From NCBI RefSeq assembly GCF_048544455.1, contig NC_133536.1:26972152-27036151 (forward strand): 64,000 nt of DNA, in the 5' to 3' direction. Below the pieces are notes generated by a model. The model made no database searches. It had not been told where the DNA came from and was given only the letters and a program-made list of their open reading frames with translations. The translations under genes and the position numbers were made by a program. How positions within the stretch are numbered: position 1 is the stretch's first letter; each line of letters starts with the position of its first letter. This document shows positions 48,622-60,519 of this stretch, in pieces. This DNA is from Silene latifolia. Taxonomy: Eukaryota > Streptophyta > Magnoliopsida > Caryophyllales > Caryophyllaceae.

Positions 48622-49602
48622 ATGGCTAGACCACAACAAAGATATAGAGGCGTACGTCAAAGACATTGGGGCTCTTGGGTCTCCGAAATTCGCCATCCCT
48701 TATTGTAATTTCCTACTCCTTTAGATAACCTTGTATAAAACCGTTGTATAAATACAATATAAATAGTTTCAATAATTACCATTAAGTACTACTTCTATTT
48801 TCTTGAATTAACCCCAATAGCCGACTTTTTCCGCATAAAAAGTGGGTTTATGGGGGTTTACTCGCTAAAATGGAGGGATTACTAAATAAAGGGATTGATA
48901 ACATCACTTTCAAATATACTATGTCACTCATTTTAACCATTTGTTTATAATTATTGCTCTAATAAAGTAAGTGACAGAGTATATTTTCGAGTGGCGTTAT
49001 CATCCCTTCATAAGTTACATAACACTAAAAAAAAAAAAAATTCATACATGATCTTATTAAGTCTCGTGTTTATTATCGTTTCAATTATCCAAAATATACA
49101 ACGATCTTATATCAGTCTTGTATTTGGTTATGGCAGGAAAACAAGGATATGGTTAGGGACATTCGAAACAGCAGAGGATGCAGCAAGAGCATACGATGAA
49201 GCAGCAAGACTAATGTGTGGGCCCAAAGCTAGGACCAACTCCCCTTACAATGGAAGTGGGTCCCACTCATCATCTTCTTCTTCTAAGCTTTTGTCAGCAA
49301 CTCTTGCAGCAAAATTACATAAATGCCATCTTCAAGCAACCCTTCAACTAACCAAAAGACATGATCATCAAGTTGTTGCTAATAACAATGTGGTTAGTCC
49401 TAGGGACAATAATGTCATTTACAATGGAGAGCGGATTGAGGACGGGTTTGTGGTCGAGACGCCGGTGAGTTCGCCGGAGGGGAGTTGGGTAAAGGAAGAA
49501 CAATGTCCTCCTTTACTTGAAGATGATCACATGCTTATTGAACAAATGATAGAAGAGTTGCTTGATTATGGTTACTTAGAGTTTAGCAATGCACAAACTT
49601 AG
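48622..49602 (+). CDS. SHINE/WIN1-type AP2/ERF transcription factor
   Basis: Two exons: 48622-48704 and 49137-49602, intron 48705-49136 with GT-AG borders, codon split after two bases; 182 residues, like SHN proteins (186-199). The single AP2 domain spans residues 8-65: [19 protein letters not shown] across the intron to [20 protein letters not shown]. The intron position inside AP2 and the C-terminal motif [12 protein letters not shown] are typical of the SHN clade (ERF group V), nuclear activators of cuticle wax and cutin genes in known relatives. A poly-Ser stretch follows the domain. Oddity: residues after the domain read TNSPY where the family, and the broken second copy, have TNFPY. No other damage is visible. 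The next gene is the H+-ATPase, with no functional link implied. Confidence 0.92.
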
Positions 49603-49723
49603 TACTAGTGTATAAAAGATATTAAAACATTTTCTCATAAATCTCTATTTAATGCTTCTTTTGTAATGCTAATGTTTCTTGAAAATTTAAATAATTTTTT
49701 TTAGTACAATGAAAATTAAATAA

Positions 49724-49911
49724 CACTAAATCTCATTGAAGACGGACGATATCCGTCACAAGCTTGTGACGGATACCGTTTCCTGTCACAAAATACACAT
49801 TGAGAGGTGAGTGAGAAGCACATGGGGGATGCCCCACCTTGTCTCCTCTCCCTTTTTGTGAGAAAATTTCAACTTGTGACGGGATTAGCTCATCACAAAC
49901 AAGACGCTTTG
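49724..49911. mobile_element. MULE-type MITE, copy B3
   Basis: 188 bp, perfect 9-bp repeats ATTAAATAA (49715-49723 and 49912-49920). The duplicate unit at about 56.92 kb has a single ATTAAATAA and no MITE. Confidence 0.92.
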
Positions 49912-50794
49912 ATTAAATAAATACAGGAGTGAGTGACGAATATGATAAATTGAGGTGTAGAAGTCTGGTCCGATTGTAAATTGATGACACCATGTTCTAT
50001 GCTAGATAGTTCACAATAAGTGTTACAAGTATAACTTTTAAGTGTGATTGACCAAAGTTTATTCCGTGAGTATTATACAGCAAATAAATATATTTTCATA
50101 TTTATCGTTTTAATTTTATTAGATGTTCTTAAAGTAAAAAAAACATGTTTTTCTTTTACAAATTGAAAATCAATTTTGTTATACTAGAAGAAAAAGTTGA
50201 ATCATAGTACACAAGATAGGACAAATTTGAGCTACTTTTGACAAGAGTGGCTACATACTTTTTTTTGGGTGGTTTTCTAAAGTGTGAAAAGAGAGGGGAT
50301 AGTATTAGAAGGTTCAATATTCCTCATTTTTTTGCTTTATTAAAGAGTCAGACTCCTTTTTTGCTTTGGATGTATTGGGCCTTGTAAAAAGGATTAGGAA
50401 ATTTTCCAACATGAACTATACAATGTCAAGCTCAAGCATATGTATTGGTTTCAAAGCAATTTCCAAGTTTATTTTTCTTTGTGAAAGTAATAGTAACAAA
50501 ATTTTACACTCAATATTATGGAGCTAGACCTGATAAAACTGACCGATTTAAGTGATACGACCTGAATAATCCTTCACACATGAATTGAGGACCCGAATTT
50601 GACCCGTTATCTGAATTGACTTAATCCAATATCGGTTGACTAGATGTTTATTGAAGCACACTTATCATTATCACTAATACCTTGTTAACAATTGAGCCGA
50701 AAATTACTCGAACCTGACCCTCTATCTAATCCGAAATTCGAAATTGTCTCATACTCGACGGGTTGACCCGTAAGATCTATATTGAATTCATATA

Positions 50795-51062
50795 CTCCCT
50801 CCGTACCAGACCAAAGGTAACACTTACTATAAACGGACGTACCACACCAAAGGTAACATTCCTTATTTGGCCCATAACATTACCAAGTTATCCTTATACT
50901 CATTTGATATTTACACAAAATGTCATTACATACCCCACCTACCAACCCACAATTAAACCCACAATTACATACCCCACCTATTTTTTCCCTCTTTACCCTT
51001 ACTTTTTCCACTTTTTCATAAATACTCCAATTTTCCCTACCTTTGGTGTGGTACGGAGGGAG
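50795..51062. mobile_element. Stowaway-like MITE
   Basis: 268 bp, ends CTCCCTCCGTACCAGACC / GGTGTGGTACGGAGGGAG with TA on both sides (50793-50794 and 51063-51064). Confidence 0.85.
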
Positions 51063-51910
51063 TACTTAAGTAGTTAAGACTATTAAATAAGGTATATAAC
51101 ATTAAAAAAATGTTATAGGCATAAACGGTCTTATCCATCTTGACTTTGATAATTAACTTTGATATCAATGTTTTCAAACATATCTAAAGGTGCAATGTCA
51201 AATTTGCCATGCTTAATTATCATCAAAAATATTTTATATTTGTTTTCGTAATAACATATAGAGTAGTTGTTTTAATTATGTGTAATAGAACATTCAAAGA
51301 CGACCATCAATATGAAATGAGAACAATGTAGATGAGAGAATAAGGTCGTATCGATCTCAATATTATACATAAACGACGGTGTTGGTTCATAGTCACATTT
51401 GCAATTAACTTGAGAAGAAGTAATTTGTGTATTACTCATTTACTCCGTATATACTTATGTGGTACGTTGTACATTATACTACGGAGTACATCATTTTATT
51501 TTTTCACTTACTAATTACTATAAGGATACGCTATTTACAACACAAATATTACTTCCATTTTTTTAGACTTTTTTAGGCTTGTATTTTGATGAGTTTGTTG
51601 AGATCTCAAGACTCTCAACCAAGTAAGATTAACTAACTCATAAACTCATAATAACACCTAAAAAAACTTATATTAAATACAAATTTAGTATGTTACTATA
51701 AATGTTTCATCTAATTTTCTAATTTGGAATATTCCCACATTCCATAATTAGCATCACAAAAAGTGTAAATCAAACAACAAAAAACTAATCAAATGACAAA
51801 TGTCATTATAAGATATAAGCCCTAATGCGAAACTAACTCATCCCAAAATTGTAGTGTAAAGTGTAAACTGTTATTAGCTAACAATTCTCTTATTTTAGAA
51901 ACTTTCTTAC

Positions 51911-51920
51911 TATATATATT
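51911..51920 (+). promoter_or_regulatory. Putative TATA box of H+-ATPase copy 1
   Basis: TATATATATT lies about 190 bp before the ATG, followed by a C/A-rich leader. It is conserved in copy 2 (about 62977). Confidence 0.45.
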
Positions 51921-52056
51921 ACCTCATTTTAACTCGAAAACACACAACATTCAACACAAATCTTCTCTTTAAAACCCTCAAACCTCTTAATCATTTCTTC
52001 ACAACACAATTAAACTAATTAATATTTTCTATCTTTCTTAATTACATTCTCATTTT

Positions 52057-52083
52057 ATGTTATTTCTTAATTTCTTCTACTAA
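52057..52083 (+). promoter_or_regulatory. Upstream ORF (8 codons) in the H+-ATPase leader
   Basis: MLFLNFFY then stop, ending 18 nt before the main ATG. Short upstream ORFs in plant plasma-membrane H+-ATPase leaders are known to tune translation. The same uORF is present before copy 2 at 63123-63149. Confidence 0.6.
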
Positions 52084-52101
52084 TTCTAAAGAGTAGACTT
52101 C

Positions 52102-55100
52102 ATGGCTAGCTTGGAGGATATCAAGAAGGAGAATGTCGACCTTGTAAGATTATTCACTTCTTTTTTATCTGTTTTTTTCTAAATGTAGATCACTAAAAGT
52201 TACCTATATCGAGTTTTAACATAAAACATAAAAGTAATGTATAAACATTGTTGATCATAATCGATAAAGGTCACTAAAAGTCGTAAAAATGGTTACTAAC
52301 GTTATGAAAATTGAAAATGATTATTCGCTAAAAGAGTAATTGTCGCGCATTAGAATAAAAAAAAACGCGTCAGCATTAGAAAGGTCGTCTAATGTCGTGT
52401 GAATTCGATTATGACAATGATGCATGTAAACAGGAGAGTATTCCAGTGGATGAAGTATTTGAACAGTTGAAATGTACAAGAGAAGGACTGACAGATGATG
52501 AATGCAAGAAAAGGCTAGAGATTTTCGGCCCTAATAAGCTCGAAGAGAAGACGGCAATCACTTACATTCCCTATTTTCGTCTTCTTTTTCATTTTCGACT
52601 ACTTGTAATCCAACACTAATTATAATGCTGATATTTTTTCCCTGTGAAAATTCAACAGGAAAACAAATTTTTGAAATTTCTAGGATTCATGTGGAATCCA
52701 TTATCATGGGTTATGGAGATGGCTGCTATCATGGCTATTGCCTTGGCAAATGGAGGGGTAATATCATCGACTCATAACGATTCACTCATTTTCCTTATTC
52801 TTCTTATAACTTGTGTTAATGTTATCTAATTCTGTTTAAAACAATCTAAAAATACAGGGAAAACCCGCGGACTGGCAAGATTTTGTGGGAATAGTGACAT
52901 TGTTAATCATCAACTCAACCATAAGTTTCATCGAAGAAAACAATGCAGGGAATGCGGCTGCTGCTCTAATGGCGGGTCTTGCTCCTAAGGCAAAGGTGCT
53001 AAGAGATGGGAGATGGAGCGAAATCGAGGCAGAGATTCTAGTTCCAGGAGATATAATAAGCATCAAGCTAGGAGACATTGTTCCAGCAGACTCACGTCTA
53101 TTGGAAGGCGATGCTCTTAAGATTGATCAGTCTGCGCTCACTGGGGGAGTCCCTGCCAGTGAACAAAAGCCCCGGTGATGAAGTATTCTCAGGGTCAACC
53201 TGTAAGCAGGGTGAGATCGAGGCGATTGTTATAGCCACTGGTGTTCACACCTTCTTTGGTAAGGCTGCACACCTTGTTGACAGCACCAACCAAGTGGGTC
53301 ACTTCCAGAAGGTGTTAACAGCAATCGGAAACTTCTGCATAGTCTCAATCGCAGTTGGGATCGTAATAGAGTTAGTAGTTATGTACCCAATTCAGCACAG
53401 GAGGTATAGAGATGGAATTGATAATCTGTTGGTGTTGCTCATTGGTGGAATCCCGATTGCTATGCCCACAGTCTTGTCTGTCACCATGGCTATTGGATCA
53501 CACCGTCTCTCTCAGCAGGGCGCTATTACCAAGAGGATGACCGCCATTGAAGAAATGGCTGGCATGGATGTTCTCTGCAGTGACAAGACTGGAACTCTCA
53601 CTCTCAACAAACTTACTGTTGATCGAACCATGATTGAGACTTTTAACCCTGATGTTGATAGGGACACTGCTGTTCTCTATGCTGCTAGGGCTTCTCGTGT
53701 CGAAAACCAAGATGCTATTGATGCTTGCATTGTTGGAAATTTGGCTGACCCTAAAGAGGTCTGTTTTTTTTTTACACTTCATTTTCCTGCAAACATGAAA
53801 AGTAATTGAGCTGACGCTGAAAACGGCTTATATATTTACAGGCTAGAGCCGGAATCACTGAGGTGCACTTCCTGCCCTTCAACCCAGTCGAAAAGCGTAC
53901 AGCAATAACATTCTATGACAGCAAGGGTGATTGGTATCGCATAAGCAAGGGAGCTCCCGAGCAGATTATTGAACTCTGCAACCTCGGTCCTGATGTGAAG
54001 AACAAGGCACATGCCATCATTGATAAGTTTGCTGACCGCGGTCTTAGATCTCTTGGTGTTGCTCTGCAGGTAACATTAAAAAAAAAAAGTAACTGTGTTC
54101 GTTCGTCTAAAATCTGAGACCATCTGATACAAATCTTTTAATGACAGACAATTCCCGAGAAGAACAAGGAAAGTGCAGGAGGACCATGGAGATTTATTGC
54201 TCTATTGCCTCTATTTGACCCACCAAGACATGACAGTGCGGAAACTATCAGACGAGCACTGAGCCTTGGTGTAAACGTAAAGATGATTACTGGTGACCAA
54301 CTGGCAATCGGTAAGGAAACAGGTCGTAGGCTTGGGATGGGTACCAACATGTATCCTTCATCTTCCTTACTTGGTCAGCACAAGGATGAAAGCATAGCTG
54401 CCATACCAATTGAGGAGCTCATTGAAAAGGCTGATGGGTTTGCCGGAGTTTTCCCAGAGCACAAGTACGAGATTGTGAAGAAGCTTCAAGAAAGGAAGCA
54501 CATTTGTGGGATGACAGGAGACGGTGTGAATGATGCTCCAGCCTTGAAGAGGGCAGACATTGGTATTGCTGTTGATGATGCCACTGACGCAGCAAGAAGT
54601 GCGTCCGACATTGTCCTCACTGAGCCAGGGCTAAGTGTGATCATCAGTGCAGTGTTGACCAGCCGAGCCATTTTCCAAAGAATGAAGAACTACACCATTT
54701 ACGCAGTTTCCATTACTATCCGAATTGTCATGGGGTTCATGCTTATTGCTCTTATCTGGAAGTTTGATTTCTCTCCTTTCATGGTTCTTATCATTGCCAT
54801 ACTCAATGACGGAACTATAATGACCATCTCTAAGGACAGAGTCAAGCCGTCTCCTACCCCCGATTCTTGGAAGCTCAAGGAGATATTCGCCACTGGTGTT
54901 GTCCTCGGCACTTACCTTGCTGTCATGACTGTCATATTCTTCTGGCTTGCTCATGACTCTGACTTCTTCACAGTAAGAATGTTATATTATGATATTATCA
55001 TTTTCAGATTACAATTCGTCTAAAATCACTCACTTACCATAATTATCACGTTTAATGATGAACAGGAAAAATTCGGTGTAAGAAGCATTAGGAACAATGA

Positions 55101-55888
55101 CAAAGAACTAATGGCCGCTTTATACCTACAAGTGAGCATTGTGAGCCAGGCGTTAATCTTTGTAACTCGATCAAGGAGCTGGTCCTTCATTGAACGCCCT
55201 GGTGCTTGGCTCGTTATTGCCTTCTTCATAGCGCAACTGGTGAGTTAACAAATTGAATTATTTTGATTAGCTTAATTGATGATCTCTGTAGCACAAGGCA
55301 AATTAATCAGTTTGTTTTTCGTTGGGGTTGAACAGATTGCTACAGTAATAGCAGTGTATGCAAACTGGGGATTTGCGCATATCACAGGCATCGGTTGGGG
55401 ATGGGCCGGTGTGATCTGGCTATACAGTATTGTCTTCTACATTCCTTTAGATGTATTGAAGTTCATCATCAGGTACACATTAACGGGCCGTGCCTGGGAC
55501 AACCTCATTGAAAAGAAGGTAAACATTACATATCAACAGTACAGTACAGTCCTTAATTCTGCTCTCGGACAGGAATGTATAATAACCTTGTGAATTCCAA
55601 TGTTTATAGACCGCTTTCACAAGCAAGAAGGATTACGGACGAGGTGAACGAGAGGCACAATGGGCTGCTGCTCAACGTACCCTACACGGCCTCAATCAGT
55701 CAGGAACACCCGACATACTAGCTGACAAGACTAACTACAGAGAGTTATCTGAAATCGCTGAGCAGGCCAAGAGACGCGCTGAGATTGCAAGGTTGAGGGA
55801 ACTCCACACACTGAAAGGACATGTTGAATCAGTTGTCAAGCTGAAGGGACTAGATATCGATACTATCCAGCAACACTACACAGTCTAA
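52102..55888 (+). CDS. Plasma-membrane H+-ATPase (P3A), copy 1, with one frameshift
   Basis: Nine exons: 52102-52143, 52434-52553, 52659-52757, 52858-53758, 53842-54069, 54148-54972, 55066-55239, 55336-55518, 55610-55888. Apart from one extra base they give 949 residues, as in Arabidopsis AHA pumps (~948). The enzyme exports protons using ATP. Key residues sit at AHA2 numbers: N106, phosphorylated D329 (CSDKTGT), R655, D684 (ILNDGT), TGDGVNDAP, and the C-terminal HYTV whose Thr binds 14-3-3 when phosphorylated. Exon 4 is 901 nt, not 900: a run of five G at 53143-53147, where ACT GGG GAG needs four, shifts the frame at the TGES motif (residues 182-185). This is either a sequencing error or a disabling mutation. 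Intron 2 has no GT donor; ACG|GC at 52553 gives an intron of exactly the right phase and a protein of family length. Confidence 0.93.
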
Positions 55889-56110
55889 GGCGGAAGCAAG
55901 AGCGCTCCAGTCAAAATTTCTACATATGCATCGTACCAAGAAATACATAAATGAAAGACGAGGAAGAAACAAGAAAAAAAATGTAAGCTAGCTATTATTT
56001 GTTCCCTTTTTTTCTTATTCAATTTCCGAGAGGATGTTGATGCAAGGATTAATGGCAATAAACCAGCCATGGAGAGTTCACTCGGAGAAAATCCACGGCA
56101 CTTTAGAGGT
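55889..56110 (+). other. 3' UTR of H+-ATPase copy 1 and duplication junction
   Basis: Non-coding sequence directly after the TAA. It meets ERF intron sequence at about 56108-56111, where TCACTTT is shared by both sides and may be microhomology at the junction. Confidence 0.7.
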
Positions 56111-56340
56111 CACTTTGAAATATACTATGTCACTCATTTTAACCATTTGTTTATGATTATTGCTCTAATAAAGTAAGTGACAGAGTATATTTTCGAGTGG
56201 CGTTATCATCCCTTCATAAGTTACATAACACTAAAAAAAAAAATTCATATATGATCTTATTTAAGTCTCATCTTTATTATCCTTTCAATTATCCAAAATA
56301 TACAACGATCTTATATCAGTCTTGTATTTGGTCATAGCAG

Positions 56341-56806
56341 GAAAACAAGGATATGGTTAGGGACATTCGAAACAGCAGAGGATGCAGCAAGAGCATACGA
56401 TGAAGCAGCAAGACTAATGTGTGGGCCGAAAGCTAGGACCAACTTCCCTTACAATGGAAGTGGGTCCCACTCATAATCTTCTTCTTCTAAGCTTTTGTCA
56501 GCAACTCTTGCAGCAAAATTACATAAATGCCATCTTCAAGCCACCCTTCAACTTACTAAAAGACATGATCAAGTTGTTGCTAATAATAACAATGTGGTTA
56601 GTCCTAGGGACAATAATGTCATTTACAATGGAGAGCGGATTGAAGAAGGGTTTGTGGTCGAGACGCCGGTGAGTTCGCCGGAGGGGAGTTTGGTAAAGGA
56701 AGAACAGTGTCCTCCTTTACTTGAAGATGATCACATGCTTATTGAACAAATGATAGAAGAGTTGCTTGATTATGGTTACTTAGAGTTTAGCAATGCACAA
56801 ACTTAG
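56341..56806 (+). pseudogene. SHINE-type ERF, second copy: exon 1 missing and a stop codon
   Basis: Equivalent to exon 2 of the gene at 48622, preceded by the same intron end and AG. There is no exon 1 because the duplication begins within intron 1, so the first half of the AP2 domain and the start codon are gone. In the Ser-rich linker TCA has become TAA (near 56472), stopping the frame just after SGSH. The rest, including [13 protein letters not shown] and [12 protein letters not shown], is well kept, so the damage is recent. It retains the family's TNFPY where copy 1 has TNSPY. It cannot make a DNA-binding protein. Confidence 0.93.
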
Positions 56807-57032
56807 TACTAGTGTATAAAAGATATTAAAACATTTTCTCATAAATCTCTATTTAATGCTTCTTTTGTAATGCTAATGTTTCTTGAAAACTAAATAATTT
56901 TTTTTAGTACAATGAAAATTAAATAAATACATGGGTGCGTAACAAATACGGAGTATGATAAAATGAGGTGTACAAGTCTGATCCGATTGTAAATTGATGA
57001 CACCATGTTCTATGCTAGATAGTTTACAATAA

Positions 57033-57835
57033 TGGGGTGTTTGGTTGGGGCATTTGGAATGGATTGGAATGGATTCCATCCATTCAAGTGTTTGGTTGGA
57101 CCCTTTTGAAATGGAGTTTGATATCCAAGGGGTTCTAATTCATTCCAACCCTTTGGAATCTCATACCTTAGTCTCAACTCATGATTCTAACTCCATTCCA
57201 CTATATACAAACCCTAAAATTGTAAAAGGCAAGAAAAAGAAAAAAAAACTTTAAACATTCAACGTAATATCTCCAATAGTCCAACTCTCCATTGATATTT
57301 TCTTAAATTTTCATTGTCATGTACGTAATTAGCTTGCAAGTTTCTTTTTTTTTTTGTTTGATTAAAATCTGGGTACGTACATCGGTACGTAGTACTGGAT
57401 TTGCTCTTCAATTATGATGCTTTTTTTGTAATAGTTTGTTCTTCATACATACAAATATATGATTTATCATTAGCGCATAATTTATTTAAAGCAATTTGAT
57501 ACCTAATTATATATAAGCTACTCTTCGATTGAATTTGTACGCTTATGATAATTTTTTATGGAATAATTGGGATTTTTGATTTTCTTATAATCTTGTATTA
57601 ATTAATTTTAATAACAAATAATATTGTAGTCATTAGTTATAATGATAAAAAAAAACAAATTGATTTGAAATTCATTCTAAATGTGGACCAAGTTACAAAA
57701 AAAAAAAAAAAACACTTACAATCCATTACAAGATCAAACCAAACAAGCATTAAAAGGTATGAGGTTTTAACTCCATACTACATTGGTTTTAGAATCCATT
57801 CCATTCCATTCCAATTATTTGAACCAAACGGCCCC
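57033..57835. mobile_element. Harbinger-like element (unit 2 only)
   Basis: 803 bp with inverted ends GGGGTGTTTGGTT / AACCAAACGGCCCC and TAA on both sides (57030-57032, 57836-57838). Unit 1 has one TAA at the matching place (about 50010), so this is a filled/empty pair. Many GGAATGGATT repeats in the arms; no transposase. Confidence 0.9.
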
Positions 57836-57922
57836 TAAGTGTTAGGAGTATAACTTTTATGTATCGATTGACCAAAGTTTATTCCGCAAGTACTATATAG
57901 CAAATAAATATATTTTAATATT

Positions 57923-58106
57923 GGGTAATGCTAAATACAACCCAGTGGGTTATATTTAAACATTAAATACCTTTTAATTTGGGTATTAGTTTAGGAATTA
58001 AGAACTAAATTACACATTAACCAATATAATTAATGCATATATTAAGAATTTATTTCCTTTTTTGATTTCTTAAATACAACCCACTGGGTTGTATTTATCA
58101 TTACCC
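57923..58106. mobile_element. hAT-like MITE with 8-bp duplication (unit 2 only)
   Basis: 184 bp, ends GGGTAATGCTAAATACAACC and complement, perfect 8-bp flanks TTAATATT (57915-57922 and 58107-58114). Absent from unit 1. Confidence 0.88.
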
Positions 58107-58155
58107 TTAATATTTACCATCTCAATTTTATCAGAAATTCTTAAAAAAAAAAATA

Positions 58156-58622
58156 CTCCCTCCTAGTCTAATTGTTGGCTTCCTTTTTTCACTAAAACTT
58201 GGGAGAGACGGTCTCTCACTAAGTTATTGAGAGACCAATCTTTCGTACCCTTTTATTTGTATTTCGTACCATTTTTATTGTTGATTGTGACATAGTAATT
58301 TTGTACCTATATACATAATAAATGTACCCATTTTATCATTAATCATGATTTGTACCTATTTTATTACCTTTAGTACCACCTTTTCTTAAAATTGTACAAT
58401 GGTCTCTCAATAAAGTTTATTAAGAGACCGTCTCTCAGGAGACCTACTCTCCTTTTTTTGGGCACCAAAATTAAGGAAATGAATTTGGACCACACAAAGT
58501 ATCATACCCCACATGAAATTGAATTTGCACCACATAAAACATACCAAAAAAAGAAAGAAAGGGGAACCAACACCCGATTAACATCGAAAAGAAAAGAGGA
58601 ACCAACAATCAGACTAAGAGAG
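58156..58622. mobile_element. Stowaway-like MITE with a nested MITE (unit 2 only)
   Basis: TA-flanked (58154-58155, 58623-58624), ends CTCCCTCCTAGTCTAATTG / CAATCAGACTAAGAGAG. It is the reverse of the copy at 30410-30602 and is interrupted by 58190-58449. Confidence 0.8.
58190..58449. mobile_element. Hairpin MITE (GAGACGGTCTCTC family) nested in the Stowaway MITE
   Basis: 260 bp, 9-bp flanks TCCTTTTTT on both sides (58181-58189, 58450-58458). Relative of 13965-14126, which also has near-matching 9-bp flanks. Confidence 0.75.
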
Positions 58623-59027
58623 TATATATTTTTCTTTTTCAAATTGAAAATCAATTTTGTTATATTAGAAGAAAAAGTTGAATCATAGTACACAAGATAG
58701 GACAAATTTGAGCTACTTTTGACAAGAGTGGCCCATTGCTTTTTTTTTTTTTTGGGTGGTTTTCTAAAGTGTATGAAAAGAGAGGGGATAATATTAGAAG
58801 GTTCAATATTTCACATTTTTTTGCTTTATTTTCTTTATCGTTGCCAAAAAAAAAAAAACATTTTTTTGCTTTATTAAAGAGTCGGACTCCTTTTTTGCTT
58901 TGGATGTATTGGGCCTTGTAAAAAGGACTAGGAAATTCCATAAAGGGCCGATAGATGTTCCAACATGAACTATAGAATGTCAAGCTCAAATATATACTAT
59001 CCTATTTATTAAAGGAACAATTATAGA

Positions 59028-59692
59028 TAGGGATGGCAATGGGTCGGGGACCCGACCCAGACCCTGAGCGTCGGACCCTAATGGGTCGGGTACGGGTCTC
59101 ATTTTTTCAGACCCAATGGGTATGGGTCGGGTATGGGTCTTAATAAAATATTTCGGGTCCGGGTCCGGGTCTAAGTTATGAGACCCATACCCGCCCCTTA
59201 GACCCTTTATAAAAGAAAAAAAATCAAAATTACAACTTTTCTGAATGTATACAGGGAGACTGTAGAAACCCAACTAAAGTCTCTTTCTCTTCCCTCATCC
59301 CATAAAATGATAAAACTCAACCAAACTCTTCTGACAATACCACCACTCCACCACTGACACAAGAAAACCACCACCGACTGGCAATCACCTCTCTAATAGC
59401 CGGTGACCGACAACCACCATTAACGGCAGATTAATAAACTCATAATGTTAAAGTAGTATGATTTTTTTTTTTAATATTATAGATCATATAGCTGTTAATC
59501 TTATTACTAAGGTGGCTGAAACTCGGACCCGCGGGTAGACCCAGACCCTACCCTTACCCATAGGGTCCGGGTATGGGTCCTCAAATTTTAGACCCTTACG
59601 GGTCTGGGTCGGGTACGGGTCCAAAGGGAAAATCTCGGGTCGGGTCCGGGTCTAGGCGGACCCTACCCAGACCCTACCCATTGCCATCCCTA
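59028..59692. mobile_element. hAT-type non-autonomous element, GGGTCGGG family, copy 2
   Basis: 665 bp, ends TAGGGATGGCAATGGGTC and ACCCATTGCCATCCCTA, 8-bp flanks ATTATAGA / ATCACAGA (6 of 8). Arms are built of GGGTCGGGTAYGGGTC repeats. It lies just inside the Helitron 5' end. Confidence 0.82.
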
Positions 59693-60519
59693 ATCACAGA
59701 GCATATGTGTCGCTCTGTGGTTAAAAGTCAACTATTCAAAGTGGGGCCTTTTCTTTGCTAATTTTAAGGAGCCACTTTCTTTTACGGATTTAATTACACA
59801 ATTTGATTTGTTACTTGCCAATATGAATTGTTCAGTCAATTAGTTACAATTATAATAAAAAAATTAAACAACTTGAATAATCAATGTAATTATACTATAG
59901 TATACTAATTATAATTTAGCATCATCATACAAATATAATATAAAATTTGTTATTATCGAGATAATTTAATAATGGTATACCATAACAATACTACCACATG
60001 TATGTGATATGGGAAAAAATAAGAACACTTATATTTTTTCAACTAATTAAACCGAGTAAATAAATAGAGAAAACGTAGCTATATGAAAATTATGTTTAAA
60101 TTGTGAAGAAATATAAAATAAATTGGATTTCACAAACAATGAAATGCAACATTTTGTAAAAAAATATGTATATACCTTAAAACACATAGAAATAACTCTT
60201 CAATAAAAGGCAAATTCGATTATAGCAAAAATAAATGAAGTAGAATTTATATAAAAAAAATAGTTAATGCACAAAAATGTTGTAGATCAAATTATTTTGA
60301 CATGCAAAACAGAACTACCTTTTTCACTACAAATATCAATCTCACAAAAAATTAGTCGGAGGATTGGAGAGGTAATTGCTTGCCTAATTGATATGGAGGT
60401 GAGTTACGGTATTCACATAGGGTTACAGCTTAAGGGTGAGGAATTTTAGTGTAGGTATATTTATTGAGTGGAATTTTGGAATGTTGACTATTTGTAAAAT
60501 ACATGGGCCATATTCTTTT

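Larger units (their letters stand above)
48905..56110 (+). repeat. Tandem duplication, unit 1
   Basis: About 7.2 kb from within ERF intron 1 through the whole H+-ATPase and its 3' region. Homology to unit 2 starts at CACTTTSAAATATACTATGTC here and at about 56111. It carries two insertions not in unit 2: MITE B3 (49724-49911) and a Stowaway-like MITE (50795-51062). Confidence 0.9.

Noticed and set aside
50763-51077. 104-codon open frame
   Set aside because: It spans the Stowaway-like MITE at 50795-51062 and reflects its composition.
54631-54954. Long minus-strand open frames opposite the H+-ATPase
   Set aside because: Antisense shadows of a strongly conserved coding exon; the plus-strand protein is unmistakable.
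59573-59761. Gly/Ser/Pro-rich open frame
   Set aside because: Produced by GGGTCGGG repeats in the right arm of the hAT element at 59028-59692.
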